Positions 15,176 to 26,634 of a DNA stretch of 45,919 bases are shown here, piece by piece (position 1 is the stretch's first letter; every line of letters begins with the position of its first letter). The notes below the pieces were generated by a model. The model was not told where the DNA came from. It saw only the letters and a program-made list of their open reading frames with translations, and did no database searches. The translations under genes and the position numbers were made by a program. The stretch is from Sulfuriferula sp. (GTDB lineage Bacteria > Pseudomonadota > Gammaproteobacteria > Burkholderiales > Sulfuriferulaceae): NCBI GenBank assembly GCA_031291235.1, contig JARLJL010000023.1:1-45919 (forward strand). The letters are read 5' to 3'.

Positions 15176-16629
15176 GCGCCACTGTGCATCAGGATATTGC
15201 CACGATGCTGATGCGTCAGGGCATGGTATTGACCGGGGTCACGACGGATAGCCGACGCGTCAGGCCGGGCATGGTATTTGCCGCTTATCCGGGCGAAGCA
15301 GGCGACGGGCGCAATTATATAGCTGCTGCCATCAGCGCGGGCGCGGCAGCGGTATTGTGGGAACAAAGCAATTTCGATTGGCCAAGTGAATTTGGCACTA
15401 CGGTCAATCTGCCGGTAGCAAATTTGAGAGACGCCGTAGGCGAAATAGCAGCACAAATCTACGGTGATCCGTCACGGGATATGTGGATAGTGGGTGTGAC
15501 CGGCACCAACGGTAAAACCTCGTGCACGCAGTGGCTGGCGCAGGCATTTACCGCGCAATCGCGTAAGACCGCTGTGATCGGCACGCTGGGCAACGGTTTC
15601 CTGCCTGATCTGGATTACACCGGCAATACCACACCGGACGCAGCCGTCGTGCAGGCCTCGTTGGCAGCTTATCGCAACGCGGGCGCAACAGGCGCGGCTA
15701 TCGAAGTCTCGTCGCACGGGCTGGATCAGGGGCGGGTAAACGGCGTGCAGTTCGATGTGGCCGTATTAACCAACCTGACCCGCGACCACCTGGATTATCA
15801 CGGCGATATGGCGAGCTATGCCGCTGCAAAAGCGCGGCTGTTCGCCTGGCCGGGTCTGCGTTACGCAGTATTGAATCTGGACGATGAGTTCGGCCGTGAG
15901 TTAGCCGGCGTGCGCCAGCTCAATGCAGCGCAGGTTATCGGTTACGGTTGCGAGCGCGGTAACGTGCGTTGTGTCCGTCTGCAATTATCACCGGCAGGTT
16001 TGGTGATGAATATCGACAGCGACTGGGGCAGCGCCGAATTGCATTCCGCGTTGCTGGGTCGATTCAATGCGCACAATTTACTGGCCAGCCTCGCCACGCT
16101 GCTGGCAAGCGGCATCGGCCTCGGCGACGCGGTTGCGACGCTGTCCACAGTAACGGCAGTGGCTGGCCGTATGCAGGCAATAGGCGGCAATACGCAGCCG
16201 TTGGTGATAATCGATTATGCCCATACCCCTGATGCGCTGGAAAAGGTGTTGTTGAGTTTGCGCGAACTGAATCCGGCAGGACGCTTGTGGTGCGTATTCG
16301 GTTGCGGCGGTGAGCGCGATGCAGGCAAGCGTCCACTTATGGGCGCGATAGCAGCGCGTCTGGCGGATAGCGCGATGGTAACGTCGGACAATCCGCGCAG
16401 CGAAGATGCGCAAGCCATTATCAATGAGATACGTACGGGCATGAATGGGAACGAATTGGCAACGACTGACAGGGCGCAAGCCATCGCTGAGGTAGTGGCG
16501 CAAGCGCAAGCCGGCGACATGGTGCTGATAGCCGGTAAGGGGCATGAGGCCTACCAGGAAATCGCCGGGATCAAATATCCGTTCGACGATTTGGCCGTAG
16601 CACGGCAGGCTCTGGAGGCGCGCGTATGA
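15172..16629 (+). CDS. murE: UDP-MurNAc-L-Ala-D-Glu:meso-diaminopimelate ligase
   Basis: 485 residues. It adds the third stem-peptide residue to the cytoplasmic UDP-MurNAc precursor. The ATP loop GVTGTNGKTS lies at 108-117. DNPR at 406-409 is the signature that selects meso-diaminopimelate rather than lysine, which predicts Gram-negative-type peptidoglycan. The lysine that is carbamylated in Mur ligases is likely Lys220 in AKARLF. It overlaps ftsI and murF by 4 bases on each side. Confidence 0.97.
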   Translation: MSATVHQDIATMLMRQGMVLTGVTTDSRRVRPGMVFAAYPGEAGDGRNYIAAAISAGAAAVLWEQSNFDWPSEFGTTVNLPVANLRDAVGEIAAQIYGDPSRDMWIVGVTGTNGKTSCTQWLAQAFTAQSRKTAVIGTLGNGFLPDLDYTGNTTPDAAVVQASLAAYRNAGATGAAIEVSSHGLDQGRVNGVQFDVAVLTNLTRDHLDYHGDMASYAAAKARLFAWPGLRYAVLNLDDEFGRELAGVRQLNAAQVIGYGCERGNVRCVRLQLSPAGLVMNIDSDWGSAELHSALLGRFNAHNLLASLATLLASGIGLGDAVATLSTVTAVAGRMQAIGGNTQPLVIIDYAHTPDALEKVLLSLRELNPAGRLWCVFGCGGERDAGKRPLMGAIAARLADSAMVTSDNPRSEDAQAIINEIRTGMNGNELATTDRAQAIAEVVAQAQAGDMVLIAGKGHEAYQEIAGIKYPFDDLAVARQALEARV

Positions 16630-17978
16630 GCATGATGACGATCGCTGCGGCAGCTCAGGCAATCGGCGCAACAGCGCGCGGAGCGGCATCGTTCGCACGG
16701 GTAACGACCGATAGTCGGCAGATCGAGGCCGGCGATCTGTTTGTGGCATTGCGCGGCGAAAAATTCGACGGCCACCAGTTTGCGCAGGCAGCGCTGGATG
16801 CCGGTGCCGCGGCAGTGATGGTGGATACCGACGGTGCTGCGGATTTGTCGCCGGCCGTCGTGGTAACGGATACCCGGCTGGCGCTGGGACAATTGGCGGC
16901 TTATTGGCGGCAGCAAATGCCGGCACGCATCATCGGCGTCACCGGCAGCAGCGGTAAAACCTCAGTCAAGGAAATGCTGGCTGCGATATTGTGCGCTGCG
17001 GTGGGCGAGGATGCGGTACTGGCGACGCAGGGCAATTTCAATAACGACATCGGTATGCCGTTGACCTTGCTGCGTTTGCGCGCTGAACATCAATACGGCG
17101 TGATTGAGATGGGCATGAACCACGCCGGCGAACTCGAATATCTGACTCGGCTGGCGCAGCCAGATGTGGCGCTGATCAACAATGCCGGTACGGCGCATGT
17201 CGGCATATTGGGGTCGGTTGCTGCAATCGCAGCGGCCAAGGGTGAAATTTTGCTGGGATTGCCCGCCGACGGCGTGGCAGTGATCAATGCTGACGACGAA
17301 TTTGCATCGCTATGGCGGCAAGGAGCAGGAACGCGTGCGGTAATCGATTTCGGATTGCGGCGCGCAACTATAGTCAAAGGCAAATATGCGGCACACGCAG
17401 CTTATAGCGACGTGGAAATTACGGCGCCGAATATGCAATTGCAAGTGAAATTGCCGGTGCTGGGCGAACACAGTGTGATGAATGCGCTGGCGGCAACGGC
17501 AGCGGCAATCGCCGTGGGCACAGGCGGCGCAGCCATCGTCGCCGGGTTGCAAGGGTTCAAGGGCGTATATGGCCGCTTGCAACGCAAACAAGCGGTTCGC
17601 GGCGCTGTTCTGATTGATGACAGTTATAACGCCAATCCCGATTCCACCCGCGCCGCGATCAAGGTGCTGGCGGCAGCGACGGGCAGGAAGTTGCTGGTGC
17701 TGGGCGATATGGGCGAGCTGGGCGCCGATGCGGCTGCCATGCATACCGAAATCGGGACGCTGGCAAGGCAGGCGGGCATAGATAATCTGTATGCGCTTGG
17801 GGAATTAAGCGGAAATGCAGTCGCAGCATTCGGCAGCGGCGCGCTGCACTTCGCCGATGTGGAGGCGCTGACGGCGGCATTGCTGCCGCAATTGACAACG
17901 GACGTGACGGTGCTGGTCAAGGGATCGCGTTTCATGCAGATGGAACGCGTCGTAAAAATTATAGAGGAGAAGGCCTGA
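16626..17978 (+). CDS. murF: UDP-MurNAc-tripeptide:D-alanyl-D-alanine ligase
   Basis: 450 residues. It joins D-Ala-D-Ala, made by Ddl encoded downstream, to the tripeptide precursor, the last cytoplasmic stem-peptide step. The ATP loop [10 protein letters not shown] lies at 104-113, and the central-domain motif [13 protein letters not shown] and [11 protein letters not shown] of the C-terminal ligase domain are clear. It overlaps murE by 4 bases and shares a single base with the mraY start (17978), so the coupling is very tight. Confidence 0.97.
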   Translation: MSMMTIAAAAQAIGATARGAASFARVTTDSRQIEAGDLFVALRGEKFDGHQFAQAALDAGAAAVMVDTDGAADLSPAVVVTDTRLALGQLAAYWRQQMPARIIGVTGSSGKTSVKEMLAAILCAAVGEDAVLATQGNFNNDIGMPLTLLRLRAEHQYGVIEMGMNHAGELEYLTRLAQPDVALINNAGTAHVGILGSVAAIAAAKGEILLGLPADGVAVINADDEFASLWRQGAGTRAVIDFGLRRATIVKGKYAAHAAYSDVEITAPNMQLQVKLPVLGEHSVMNALAATAAAIAVGTGGAAIVAGLQGFKGVYGRLQRKQAVRGAVLIDDSYNANPDSTRAAIKVLAAATGRKLLVLGDMGELGADAAAMHTEIGTLARQAGIDNLYALGELSGNAVAAFGSGALHFADVEALTAALLPQLTTDVTVLVKGSRFMQMERVVKIIEEKA

Positions 17979-19063
17979 TGCTGTTATGGCTGTTTCAACA
18001 CCTGGCGTCAGACGTACGGGCATTCAACGTTTTCAATTACATCACGTTGCGCGCCGTGCTGGCAACGCTGACCTCGCTCACCATTTCGTTCATGGTCGGC
18101 CCTTACGTGATACGCAAATTGACCGCCATGAAAATCGGGCAGTCGGTGCGTAACGACGGTCCGCAGACGCATCTGGTGAAAGCCGGTACGCCGACCATGG
18201 GTGGCGCGTTGATACTGGTATCGATCGCCATTTCCACCCTGCTGTGGGGCGATCTGGAAAATCGCTACGTATGGGTTGTGCTACTGACCACGCTGGGATT
18301 CGGCGTAGTGGGCTGGGTGGACGATTATCGTAAGGTCGTGCACCGCAATCCCAAGGGTCTGTCGGCCAAGGCCAAGTATTTCTGGCAGTCGGTATTCGGT
18401 CTGGGCGCTGCGCTGTTTATTGCCTATTCCACCGAACTGCCGGCGCAGACCGAGCTGATTGTGCCGTTTTTCAAACATATCGCCATTCCGCTCGGCACGG
18501 TAGGTTTCGTCATTCTGACCTATTTCGTCATAGTCGGCTCCAGTAATGCGGTCAATCTGACCGACGGCCTGGACGGGCTGGCGATCATGCCGACGGTGAT
18601 GGTGGCATCGGCGCTGGCGGTGTTTGCGTATGTTGCCGGACATGCCGTGTTTTCCAAGTATCTGGGCATACCGCATATCCCCGGTGCGGGTGAACTGGTG
18701 GTGTTTTGCGCTTCCATCGTGGGCGCGGGGCTGGCGTTTTTGTGGTTCAACGCCTATCCCGCCGAAGTGTTCATGGGCGATGTCGGCGCATTGGCGTTGG
18801 GCGCCGCGTTGGGCGTCGTGGCGGTGATCGTGCGTCAGGAGATCGTGTTGTTCGTGATGGGCGGCGTGTTCGTGGTGGAAACCCTGTCGGTGATGATACA
18901 GGTCGCCTCGTTCAAGCTCACCGGCAAGCGCGTGTTCCGCATGGCGCCGCTGCATCATCACTATGAATTGAAGGGCTGGAAGGAAACGCAGGTGGTCGTG
19001 CGATTCTGGATCATCACCATGATGCTGGTGCTGATAGGTTTGTCAACGTTGAAAATACGGTAA
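17978..19063 (+). CDS. mraY: Phospho-N-acetylmuramoyl-pentapeptide transferase
   Basis: 361 residues, a polytopic inner-membrane enzyme of about ten helices. It transfers phospho-MurNAc-pentapeptide to undecaprenyl phosphate, forming lipid I. Conserved features: KAGTPTMGG near 68-76, the VDDYRK acidic motif near 114, [14 protein letters not shown] near 190-203 with catalytic Asp, and the HHHYELKGW loop near the C terminus (MAPLHHHYE). Its substrate is supplied by murF directly upstream, and its product is used by murG downstream. Confidence 0.97.
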   Translation: MLLWLFQHLASDVRAFNVFNYITLRAVLATLTSLTISFMVGPYVIRKLTAMKIGQSVRNDGPQTHLVKAGTPTMGGALILVSIAISTLLWGDLENRYVWVVLLTTLGFGVVGWVDDYRKVVHRNPKGLSAKAKYFWQSVFGLGAALFIAYSTELPAQTELIVPFFKHIAIPLGTVGFVILTYFVIVGSSNAVNLTDGLDGLAIMPTVMVASALAVFAYVAGHAVFSKYLGIPHIPGAGELVVFCASIVGAGLAFLWFNAYPAEVFMGDVGALALGAALGVVAVIVRQEIVLFVMGGVFVVETLSVMIQVASFKLTGKRVFRMAPLHHHYELKGWKETQVVVRFWIITMMLVLIGLSTLKIR

Positions 19064-19073
19064 AGCGAGCGTA

Positions 19074-20420
19074 ATGAACTGGTACGGGCAACACATACTG
19101 ATACTTGGACTGGGCAATAGCGGTCTGGCAGCGGCGCGCTGGTTGGCGCACCGCGGTGCCGATCTGCGCGTGGCCGACAGCAATGCTGCACCGGCCAATT
19201 TGCCGCGCCTGAAACAGGCGTTGCCGGAGATTGCCGTGACTACAGGTGAATTTGTGGAAGCCGATTTTCTGTGGGCCGACCGTATCATCATCAGCCCGGG
19301 CGTCCCGTTGGCGCATGAGTTGGTGCAGGCCGCAATCCGTCGCGGTATTGCGGTATGGGGCGATGTGGAATTGTTCGCTCAGGCCGTGTCGCCCGCAGCC
19401 AAAGTGGTTGCGATTACCGGTTCCAACGGCAAGAGTACCGTAACCAGCATGGTGGCTGCCATGTGCAGCGCCGCCGGCAAGAAAACGGTAATGGCCGGCA
19501 ATATCGGTCTGCCGGTACTGGATGCGCTGGATGACTACCCGGAAACCGAGGTATTCGTGCTGGAACTGTCGAGCTTTCAGCTGGAAACCACTTATACCCT
19601 GAACCCGGTTGCGGCAGCGGTACTGAATATCAGCGAAGATCATCTCGACCGCTATGCGAGTATGGACGACTATGCCGCGACCAAGGCGCGCATTTTCAAT
19701 ATCGGCGGCGTGCAGGTATTGAATCGCGACGATGCGCGCAGCATGGCAATGGCGCGGACGGATCGCAGTGTGCTGACGTTCGGACTGGATGCGAGCGAAG
19801 CAGCGCATGACTTCGGTATACGCAGCGGTTACTTGTGCCGCGGCAAACACAAACTGATGAAGACTGGCGAATTGCCGCTGGCCGGTCTACATAATGCGGC
19901 CAATGCGCTCGCTGCGCTGGCCTTATGCCAAGCTGTGGGCCTGCCGGATGAACCCTTGCTCGATGCGTTGCGCAAGTTCAAGGGGCTGCCGCATCGCGTG
20001 GAGTGGGTGGCGACGATAGCTGACGTCAGCTTTTACGACGACTCCAAGGGTACCAATGTCGGTGCGACAGAGGCTGCCTTAAAAGGCATGGATAAGCCGG
20101 TCATACTGATCGTAGGCGGTGAAGGCAAGGGTCAGGATTTCACCCCGTTGGCAGATGCGGTCAGGCAGTCGGCGCGCGCCGTGATTCAGATAGGCCGCGA
20201 CGGCGATACGATTGCTGCGGCAATTGCGCCGTCCGGGGTGCCGATATCCCGCGCCGAAACCATGGCGCAGGCCGTGGAACTGGCCTATGCCCAGGCACAG
20301 CCGGGCGATGCGGTGCTGCTGTCGCCGGCCTGTGCCAGTTTCGACATGTTCAGGAATTACGCTCATCGAGCAGAAGTGTTTATTGCCGCAGTGCGGCAAC
20401 TTGAACGGGGGGCGGCATGA
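19074..20420 (+). CDS. murD: UDP-MurNAc-L-alanine:D-glutamate ligase
   Basis: 448 residues. It adds D-glutamate to UDP-MurNAc-L-Ala. The Rossmann-like N-terminal domain begins [17 protein letters not shown], the ATP loop ITGSNGKST lies at 114-122, and the C-terminal ligase domain carries [11 protein letters not shown]. Ten bases separate it from mraY, one of the few real gaps in this cluster. Its stop overlaps ftsW by 4 bases. Gene order murE-murF-mraY-murD-ftsW-murG-murC is the conserved proteobacterial order. Confidence 0.97.
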   Translation: MNWYGQHILILGLGNSGLAAARWLAHRGADLRVADSNAAPANLPRLKQALPEIAVTTGEFVEADFLWADRIIISPGVPLAHELVQAAIRRGIAVWGDVELFAQAVSPAAKVVAITGSNGKSTVTSMVAAMCSAAGKKTVMAGNIGLPVLDALDDYPETEVFVLELSSFQLETTYTLNPVAAAVLNISEDHLDRYASMDDYAATKARIFNIGGVQVLNRDDARSMAMARTDRSVLTFGLDASEAAHDFGIRSGYLCRGKHKLMKTGELPLAGLHNAANALAALALCQAVGLPDEPLLDALRKFKGLPHRVEWVATIADVSFYDDSKGTNVGATEAALKGMDKPVILIVGGEGKGQDFTPLADAVRQSARAVIQIGRDGDTIAAAIAPSGVPISRAETMAQAVELAYAQAQPGDAVLLSPACASFDMFRNYAHRAEVFIAAVRQLERGAA

Positions 20421-21577
20421 AGGCACCTGCACGATCCCGCCGCGACGTACCCGAATACGATTATGTGCTGATCTGGCTCACGATCGCATTGCTGGCGTTC
20501 GGCCTGGTGATGGTGTATTCGGCGTCCATCGACATTGCCGAAGCCAATCGCGCTACCGGACATCATTCGACCTTCTTCCTGATGCGTCATGCCATGTTTA
20601 TCGTAGTCGGCCTGGCAGCGGGTTATGCAACGTTTCAGGTACCGATATGCGAGTGGCAACGCGTCGCGCCATGGTTGTATCTGGGCGGTCTGGTGTTGCT
20701 GGCGGTAGTGCTGATTCCCGGTGTGGGGCGCAACGTTAACGGCAGCCAGCGCTGGCTGCCGCTGGGGATTATCAATTTGCAGCCGTCGGAGCTGATGAAG
20801 CTGGTTGCCGTGCTGTATGCAGCGGATTACACAGTACGCAAGGCGGCATTCATGGATAGCTTCAAGCAGGGTTTTCTGCCCATGCTGATCGCTATCCTGT
20901 TTACCGGTTTTCTGTTGTTGCGCGAGCCGGATTTCGGTGCGTTCGTGGTAATCATCGCAATAGCGATGTCGGCATTGTTCCTGGGCGGTTTGAATCTGCG
21001 CATTTTTGCCGGCCTGATTGTGCTGTCTGTGGTTGGCTTTATCGGCCTGATCTGGAGCTCGCCGTATCGCTTGAAGCGCATCGTCGGTTTTATGGATCCG
21101 TGGAAGGATCCGTTCGGCACAGGTTATCAACTTTCACACGCGCTGATCGCATTCGGCCGCGGGCAATGGACGGGATTGGGGCTGGGCGGCAGCGTGGAAA
21201 AACTGTTCTATTTGCCGGAAGCGCATACCGACTTTCTGTTGGCGGTGATCGCGGAAGAGTTGGGATTCATCGGCGTTGCAGCCGTGATCGCTCTGTTTGC
21301 ATGGCTGGTCGTGCGCAGCTTTCAGATCGGGCGTCAGGCTGCGGTGATGGAACGCCATTTTTGCGCATTGACGGCCATGGGCATAGGCGTGTGGCTGGGT
21401 GTGCAGGCCAGCATCAATATCGGGGTGAATATGGGCCTGTTGCCGACCAAGGGGCTGACGCTGCCGTTCCTGTCGTTCGGCGGCAGCGGTATCGTGGCCA
21501 ACTGCATGGCGATAGCGATATTGCTCAGGGTCGATTACGAGACGCGCAGCCTGAAGCGTGGAAAGAAGGGGACATGA
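20417..21577 (+). CDS. ftsW: Septal peptidoglycan glycosyltransferase FtsW (SEDS family)
   Basis: 386 residues with about ten membrane helices. It polymerises lipid II at the septum with FtsI. SEDS signatures: [11 protein letters not shown] in the first helix, a central region [17 protein letters not shown], a catalytic-site region [11 protein letters not shown] with the conserved Asp, and the C-terminal [15 protein letters not shown] stretch. The FtsW rather than RodA identity rests on its place between murD and murG. It overlaps both neighbours by 4 bases. Confidence 0.96.
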   Translation: MKAPARSRRDVPEYDYVLIWLTIALLAFGLVMVYSASIDIAEANRATGHHSTFFLMRHAMFIVVGLAAGYATFQVPICEWQRVAPWLYLGGLVLLAVVLIPGVGRNVNGSQRWLPLGIINLQPSELMKLVAVLYAADYTVRKAAFMDSFKQGFLPMLIAILFTGFLLLREPDFGAFVVIIAIAMSALFLGGLNLRIFAGLIVLSVVGFIGLIWSSPYRLKRIVGFMDPWKDPFGTGYQLSHALIAFGRGQWTGLGLGGSVEKLFYLPEAHTDFLLAVIAEELGFIGVAAVIALFAWLVVRSFQIGRQAAVMERHFCALTAMGIGVWLGVQASINIGVNMGLLPTKGLTLPFLSFGGSGIVANCMAIAILLRVDYETRSLKRGKKGT

Positions 21578-22665
21578 ACATGTCGCGTACATTGATGGTC
21601 ATGGCGGGTGGTACCGGCGGGCATATCTACCCCGGCCTCGCCGTTGCCGCTGCCGTACGCGAACAAGGCTGGCAAGTGATCTGGCTCGGCACCCGTAACG
21701 GCATGGAGGCCCGTATCGTGCCAGAGCATGGATACGACATGGCCTGGTTGTCCATGGGCGGCGTGCGCGGTAACGGCATGCTGCGCAAGCTGCTGTTGCC
21801 GGCGATGCTGCTGATGGCTTTTGCACAGGCCTTGAATGCCTTGTTGCGGCACAGGCCGGATGTGGTGCTGGGTATGGGCGGTTATCCGAGCTTTCCCGGC
21901 GGCATGATGGCTGTATTGCTGGGTAAACCGCTGGTGATACACGAACAGAATTCCATAGCCGGATTGAGCAACCGCATATTGGCTTGTCTGGCCGACAAGG
22001 TGGCACTGGGCTTTCCGGGGGCTTTCAACAACGCGCAGGACAAGCCGGTACCGTGCGGCAAAGTTGCCGCCGAGTGGCTGGGCAATCCGGTGCGCGCAAG
22101 TATTGCGGCATTACCGGCCAAAACAGGCGGCAGCGGACGGCTACGGCTGCTGGTCGTGGGCGGCAGTCTGGGCGCGGCAGCGCTGAATGATACCGTGCCC
22201 AAAGCGCTGGCATTGATACCCGAGGCAGATCGGCCGGAAGTGATACATCAGGCTGGAACAAAACATATGGCAACGCTGCAGGCCAATTACGCGGCAGCCG
22301 GTGTCGTAGCAGATGTGCGCGATTTCATAGCCGATATGGCTGAGGTGTATGCCTGGTGCGATCTGGCGATTACCCGTGCTGGCGCTTTGACCATAGCCGA
22401 GTTGGCAGCGGCCGGCGTGCCGTCGTTGCTGGTGCCTTACCCGCATGCCGTGGACGATCATCAAACGACCAATGCTGCCTTTCTGGTGACGGCGGGTGCG
22501 GCGCAACTGTTGCCGCAAAGCAGCTTGAATGCTGAACAGCTGGCTGCCACGTTAACGCAGCTGGACCGCGAGCAGCTGGCGAAAATGGCGCAACAGGCCA
22601 GATCGCTCGCCAAACCGGATGCGACTGCGGCGGTCGCAAAATTATGTATGGAACTGGCCAAATGA
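21574..22665 (+). CDS. murG: UDP-GlcNAc:lipid I GlcNAc transferase
   Basis: 363 residues, GT-B glycosyltransferase on the cytoplasmic face of the membrane. It converts lipid I to lipid [11 protein letters not shown] at 12-20 is the N-terminal glycine-rich motif, and the C-terminal donor site shows [30 protein letters not shown] with the conserved Glu. The open frame runs back into ftsW for another 158 codons, but only the ATG at 21574, overlapping the ftsW stop and preceded by GAAGGGG, gives a MurG-like N terminus. A second ATG 6 bases later is also possible. Confidence 0.96.
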   Translation: MNMSRTLMVMAGGTGGHIYPGLAVAAAVREQGWQVIWLGTRNGMEARIVPEHGYDMAWLSMGGVRGNGMLRKLLLPAMLLMAFAQALNALLRHRPDVVLGMGGYPSFPGGMMAVLLGKPLVIHEQNSIAGLSNRILACLADKVALGFPGAFNNAQDKPVPCGKVAAEWLGNPVRASIAALPAKTGGSGRLRLLVVGGSLGAAALNDTVPKALALIPEADRPEVIHQAGTKHMATLQANYAAAGVVADVRDFIADMAEVYAWCDLAITRAGALTIAELAAAGVPSLLVPYPHAVDDHQTTNAAFLVTAGAAQLLPQSSLNAEQLAATLTQLDREQLAKMAQQARSLAKPDATAAVAKLCMELAK

Positions 22666-24059
22666 AACATAAAGTCAAACAACTGCATTTTGTCGGCATA
22701 GGCGGCTCAGGGATGAGCGGGATCGCCGAGGTGCTGTTTAATCTCGGTTTTATTGTGACCGGTTCCGATATGGCCGAAAATGCCGCGACTCGCCGCCTGA
22801 GCGGATTGGGTATCAGCGTATTTCGCGGACATACAGCGGATAACGTAGGCAATGCAGACGCTATCGTCACTTCGACCGCCGTTCATGCCGATAACCCGGA
22901 AGTGGTCGCGGCACGCGAACGCGGCATCCCGGTGGTGCCGCGCGCGATCATGCTGGCCGAGCTGATGCGCTTGCGTCAGGGTATCGCGATAGCGGGGACG
23001 CACGGCAAAACCACGACGACATCGCTGGTCGCCAGCATATTGGCGCAAGCAGGCATGGATCCGACCTTCGTCATCGGTGGCAGGCTGGAGGCGGCAGGCG
23101 CCAACGCGCGATTGGGGCAAGGCGAATTTATCGTCGTCGAAGCTGACGAATCGGATGCGTCGTTCCTGCATCTGACGCCGGTGCTTGCGGTGGTTACCAA
23201 TATCGATGCCGATCATATGGAAACCTACGGTCACGATTTCGGCCGGCTGAAACAGGCCTTCATCGATTTCGTCGAGCATATTCCGTTCTACGGCAGAGCC
23301 GTGCTGTGCGTCGACGACGCCAACGTACGCGCCATCATCCCGTCAATTACCAAGCCGATTACCAGTTACGGCATGAGCGAGACGGCCGACATACGGGCGA
23401 TCAATGTGCGTGCCGACGGCGGCAAAATGCATTTCAGCGTCATTAACGGTGGTGGTCGCCATGTCATGGATGTCACGCTCAATCTGCCTGGCGTGCATAA
23501 CGTGCTGAATGCGCTGGCGGCAATTGCTATCGGACTGGAAGTCGGTGCGCCGGAAACAGCCATTGCGCAGGCGCTGGCAGATTTTCGCGGGGTGGGGCGG
23601 CGCTTCCAGCGTTACGGCGAAATGGCGCTGGCCACCGGCGGCACGTTCACACTGGTCGACGATTACGGTCATCACCCAGTAGAGATGGCAGCCACGCTGG
23701 CAGCGGCGCGTGCGGCCTTTCCGGGACGGCGGCTGGTGCTGGCATTTCAGCCGCACCGCTACACCCGTACCCGCGACGTGTTTGAAGATTTCGTTAAGGT
23801 GCTGTCCAGCGTCGATGTGTTGTTGCTGGCAGAAGTCTATGCCGCCGGCGAAGCGCCGATTGTGGCGGCAGACGGTCGCGCGCTGGCACGTGCGCTGCGC
23901 GTGGCGGGCAAGGTGGAACCGATTTTCGTCGAGCAGATTGCGGATATGCCGAATATGGTGCTAGCCAATGTCCAGGACGGCGATGTGGTGTTGACGATGG
24001 GCGCAGGCTCCATCGGTGCAACGCCGGGCCAGATAGCCGAGGTGGCGCGTGTGCGCTGA
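22662..24059 (+). CDS. murC: UDP-N-acetylmuramate:L-alanine ligase
   Basis: 465 residues from the ATG at 22662, which overlaps the murG stop (ATGA). It adds the first stem residue, L-alanine, to UDP-MurNAc. The N-terminal nucleotide-binding loop [13 protein letters not shown] is at 11-23, the ATP loop [10 protein letters not shown] at 111-120, and the C-terminal domain carries [10 protein letters not shown] start 18 bases earlier is open but lies inside murG and has no better ribosome-binding site. Confidence 0.97.
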   Translation: MKHKVKQLHFVGIGGSGMSGIAEVLFNLGFIVTGSDMAENAATRRLSGLGISVFRGHTADNVGNADAIVTSTAVHADNPEVVAARERGIPVVPRAIMLAELMRLRQGIAIAGTHGKTTTTSLVASILAQAGMDPTFVIGGRLEAAGANARLGQGEFIVVEADESDASFLHLTPVLAVVTNIDADHMETYGHDFGRLKQAFIDFVEHIPFYGRAVLCVDDANVRAIIPSITKPITSYGMSETADIRAINVRADGGKMHFSVINGGGRHVMDVTLNLPGVHNVLNALAAIAIGLEVGAPETAIAQALADFRGVGRRFQRYGEMALATGGTFTLVDDYGHHPVEMAATLAAARAAFPGRRLVLAFQPHRYTRTRDVFEDFVKVLSSVDVLLLAEVYAAGEAPIVAADGRALARALRVAGKVEPIFVEQIADMPNMVLANVQDGDVVLTMGAGSIGATPGQIAEVARVR

Positions 24060-24993
24060 AATGACATTGGCGCTATTGGAACAAGCCGGATTACGCGGCG
24101 AATTGCGCCGGCACGAACCGATGGCAAAGCACGTCAGCTGGCGCGCAGGCGGTGCAGCCGAGCAGGTTTACGTACCGGCAGACGTGCAGGATATGGCGAC
24201 GTACCTGATTAGTTTGCCGACAGACATGCCGGTGTATTGCGTAGGGCTGGGCAGCAATTTACTGGTACGTGACGGCGGTGTGCACGGTGCGGTGATTTTG
24301 CTGCATGGGGCATTGCGTGAAATGCATCTGGAAAGCAGGACAAGTGCGTCCGGCGTGATTTATGCCGAAGCCGGCGTAGCTGCACCAAAACTGGCGAGGT
24401 TCGCAGCAGGGCAGGATCTGGTCGGCGCCGAGTTCATGGCCGGCATTCCCGGTACCGTCGGCGGCGCACTGGCGATGAATGCCGGCTGTTACGGCAGCGA
24501 AACCTGGCAGATTGCCGTGCGGGTGCAAACTGTGAACAGGCAGGGGCAGCTGAGACAGCGCGAGCGCAGCGAATACGCGCTGGATTACCGGCATGTCGCG
24601 CTGCTGGCGCAGGCTGAGGAATGGTTTGTCGGCGGCTGGTTCGAATTGCAGGCTGGCGACGGTGCGGCATCGAGGCAAACCATCAAGGATTTGCTGCAGC
24701 GGCGGATAGCCAGCCAGCCGCTGGGGCAGCCGAATGCAGGGTCGGTATTTCGCAATCCGCCGAACGATTATGCGGCGCGATTGATAGAAAGTTGCGGGTT
24801 GAAAGGCAAACGGCTGGGCGGTGCGCAAGTGTCGACCAAGCATGCGAATTTTATTGTGAATGCAGGCAACGCGACGGCTGCGGATATAGAAGATTTGATC
24901 GATCTGGTAGCGGCTACGGTGACGGAGCAATGCGGCGTGGCGTTGCAGCGCGAAGTGCGGGTAATAGGCGAAAGAGCAAGGGGTAAGGCATGA
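24049..24993 (+). CDS. murB: UDP-N-acetylenolpyruvoylglucosamine reductase
   Basis: 314 residues if started at GTG 24049, which has GAGG 6 bases upstream and overlaps murC by 11 bases. An ATG at 24061 just after the murC stop would remove four residues. It is a FAD enzyme that makes UDP-MurNAc with NADPH. Motifs: [34 protein letters not shown] for FAD binding, and NAGSVFRNP with the catalytic Ser, followed by a C-terminal Glu in REVRVIGE. It is a short (type I or III) form by length. It overlaps ddl by 4 bases. Confidence 0.96.
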   Translation: MCAEMTLALLEQAGLRGELRRHEPMAKHVSWRAGGAAEQVYVPADVQDMATYLISLPTDMPVYCVGLGSNLLVRDGGVHGAVILLHGALREMHLESRTSASGVIYAEAGVAAPKLARFAAGQDLVGAEFMAGIPGTVGGALAMNAGCYGSETWQIAVRVQTVNRQGQLRQRERSEYALDYRHVALLAQAEEWFVGGWFELQAGDGAASRQTIKDLLQRRIASQPLGQPNAGSVFRNPPNDYAARLIESCGLKGKRLGGAQVSTKHANFIVNAGNATAADIEDLIDLVAATVTEQCGVALQREVRVIGERARGKA

Positions 24994-25901
24994 GTCGGTT
25001 TGGGAAAGTAGGCGTATTGCTGGGTGGACGTTCCGCCGAACGCGAGGTGTCGTTAATCAGCGGACGCGCCGTGCTGGCTGCGCTGCAACGGCAGGGCGTA
25101 GACGCGTATGCCTTCGATCCCGCCGAGCAGGATCTGGCAGCATTGGCAGCGCAAGGCTTTGATCGGGTGATGATCTCGCTGCATGGCCGATTCGGCGAAG
25201 ACGGCACCGTCCAAGGCGCACTCGACTGGATGGGCATACCTTACACCGGCAGCGGCGTGATGGCGTCGGCGCTGGCGATGGACAAGTGGCGCACCAAATT
25301 GCTGTGGCAGGCCGCGGGAATCCCGACGCCGGAATACGCGTTGCTGGACGAACATAGTGATTTCGATGCAGTTGCGACGCGATTGGGATTGCCGATATTT
25401 GTGAAACCGGCGCGCGAAGGTTCCAGCATAGGCATGAGCAAGGTGATGCGGGCGGAGGATTTGCGTGCGGCCTGGGAAAAGGCGGCTGAATTCGATGCGC
25501 TGGTGCTGGCGGAGCGCTTTATCGAAGGCGGCGAATATACCTGCGCTATCCTGGGCGATCAGGCGCTGCCGATGATACTGCTGGTGCCGAAAAAGGCATT
25601 TTACGATTACGAAGCCAAGTATTTGCGCGACGACACCGAATATCGGGTGCCTTGCGGACTGCCGGCAGCGCGCGAGCAGGCGATACAGGCGCTGGCGAAA
25701 AAAGCGTTCGACGTACTGGGATGCCGCGGTTGGGCACGGCTCGATGTGATGCTGGATGCGGCAGGTAATCCCTATTTCCTCGAGGCGAATACGTCGCCCG
25801 GGATGACCGATCACAGTCTGGTGCCTATGGCGGCAAGGGCGGCAGGAATGAGTTTCGACGATCTGGTACTGACGATACTGGAGCAGGCCCGTGTGGGATA
25901 A
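24990..25901 (+). CDS. ddl: D-alanine:D-alanine ligase
   Basis: 303 residues, ATP-grasp enzyme of the DdlB type. It makes the D-Ala-D-Ala dipeptide used by MurF. N-terminal [21 protein letters not shown], central [14 protein letters not shown] for ATP binding, and C-terminal [25 protein letters not shown] with the metal-binding acidic residues are all present. The location between murB and ftsQ is that of DdlB in other proteobacteria. Tyr and Ser active-site residues expected for the D-Ala-D-Ala (not D-Lac) form appear present in [15 protein letters not shown] and surrounding sequence. Confidence 0.96.
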   Translation: MSRFGKVGVLLGGRSAEREVSLISGRAVLAALQRQGVDAYAFDPAEQDLAALAAQGFDRVMISLHGRFGEDGTVQGALDWMGIPYTGSGVMASALAMDKWRTKLLWQAAGIPTPEYALLDEHSDFDAVATRLGLPIFVKPAREGSSIGMSKVMRAEDLRAAWEKAAEFDALVLAERFIEGGEYTCAILGDQALPMILLVPKKAFYDYEAKYLRDDTEYRVPCGLPAAREQAIQALAKKAFDVLGCRGWARLDVMLDAAGNPYFLEANTSPGMTDHSLVPMAARAAGMSFDDLVLTILEQARVG

Positions 25902-26634
25902 CGAAATCGTTATGGCCAAACTCACGCGCCTGGCGTTGTGGGGTACGGCTGCATTGCTGCTGTGGGCTGGGCTGGTAGCCGCATCGCGGCTGGATATGTT
26001 CGAGTTGCGTCGGATCACGATACTGGATGCGCACCACGTCACAGCGGAGCAGGCGAGACTGGTAGTACAGCAGCGTTTGCGCGGCAATTTCTTTTCTGCG
26101 GATCTGGATGCGACGCGCGCGGCATTCATCAAGCTGCCCTGGGTGCGCGATGCCAATGTGCGTCGGCAATGGCCGGACGGGCTGGTAGTGAAGCTGGAGG
26201 AGCATCAGCCGCTGGCACGCTGGAACGACGATGCCTTGCTGAACAGCTACGGCGAAGTGTTCAAGGCGGCGACAGATCTGGATTTGCCGCATTTGAGCGG
26301 GCCCGCTGGCAGCGAACATGAGGTGGCTCAGGCCTGGCAGGATTTCAGCCGTATATTGGCGCCGCTCAAGGCACGTCCGGTTTCAGTGGCGTTGAACGAC
26401 AGGCGGAGCTGGTGGGTGGCACTGGATAACGGCATGAGCATTGCGCTGGGCCGGGAGCAGGCAGCTGAACGACTAACGCGCTGGGTCAGTTTGTATCAGG
26501 TATCAATGGCGCAATTGGGTGCGCCGGTAGCAGGGGTGGATTTACGTTACCCCAAAGGGTTTGCAGTACGTTTGCAGGCAACCAAGCCGGGCGACAAGGT
26601 ACTGGCAGTGCAAGGACAGGGGAAATCGGGATGA
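25891..26634 (+). CDS. ftsQ: Cell division protein FtsQ
   Basis: 247 residues from GTG 25891, which has GGAG 7 bases upstream and overlaps ddl by 11 bases. An ATG at 25912 would give a slightly shorter protein. A membrane segment lies at about 10-29. A POTRA domain follows, beginning [18 protein letters not shown], with the conserved [30 protein letters not shown]. The FtsQ beta domain completes it. It links FtsA/FtsZ-side and FtsB/FtsL-side parts of the divisome in the periplasm. It overlaps ftsA by 4 bases. Confidence 0.95.
   Translation: MWDNEIVMAKLTRLALWGTAALLLWAGLVAASRLDMFELRRITILDAHHVTAEQARLVVQQRLRGNFFSADLDATRAAFIKLPWVRDANVRRQWPDGLVVKLEEHQPLARWNDDALLNSYGEVFKAATDLDLPHLSGPAGSEHEVAQAWQDFSRILAPLKARPVSVALNDRRSWWVALDNGMSIALGREQAAERLTRWVSLYQVSMAQLGAPVAGVDLRYPKGFAVRLQATKPGDKVLAVQGQGKSG

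Noticed and set aside
21100-21573. N-terminal extension of murG by 158 codons
   Set aside because: It is ftsW in a shifted frame; MurG begins at the ATGA overlap with the ftsW stop.
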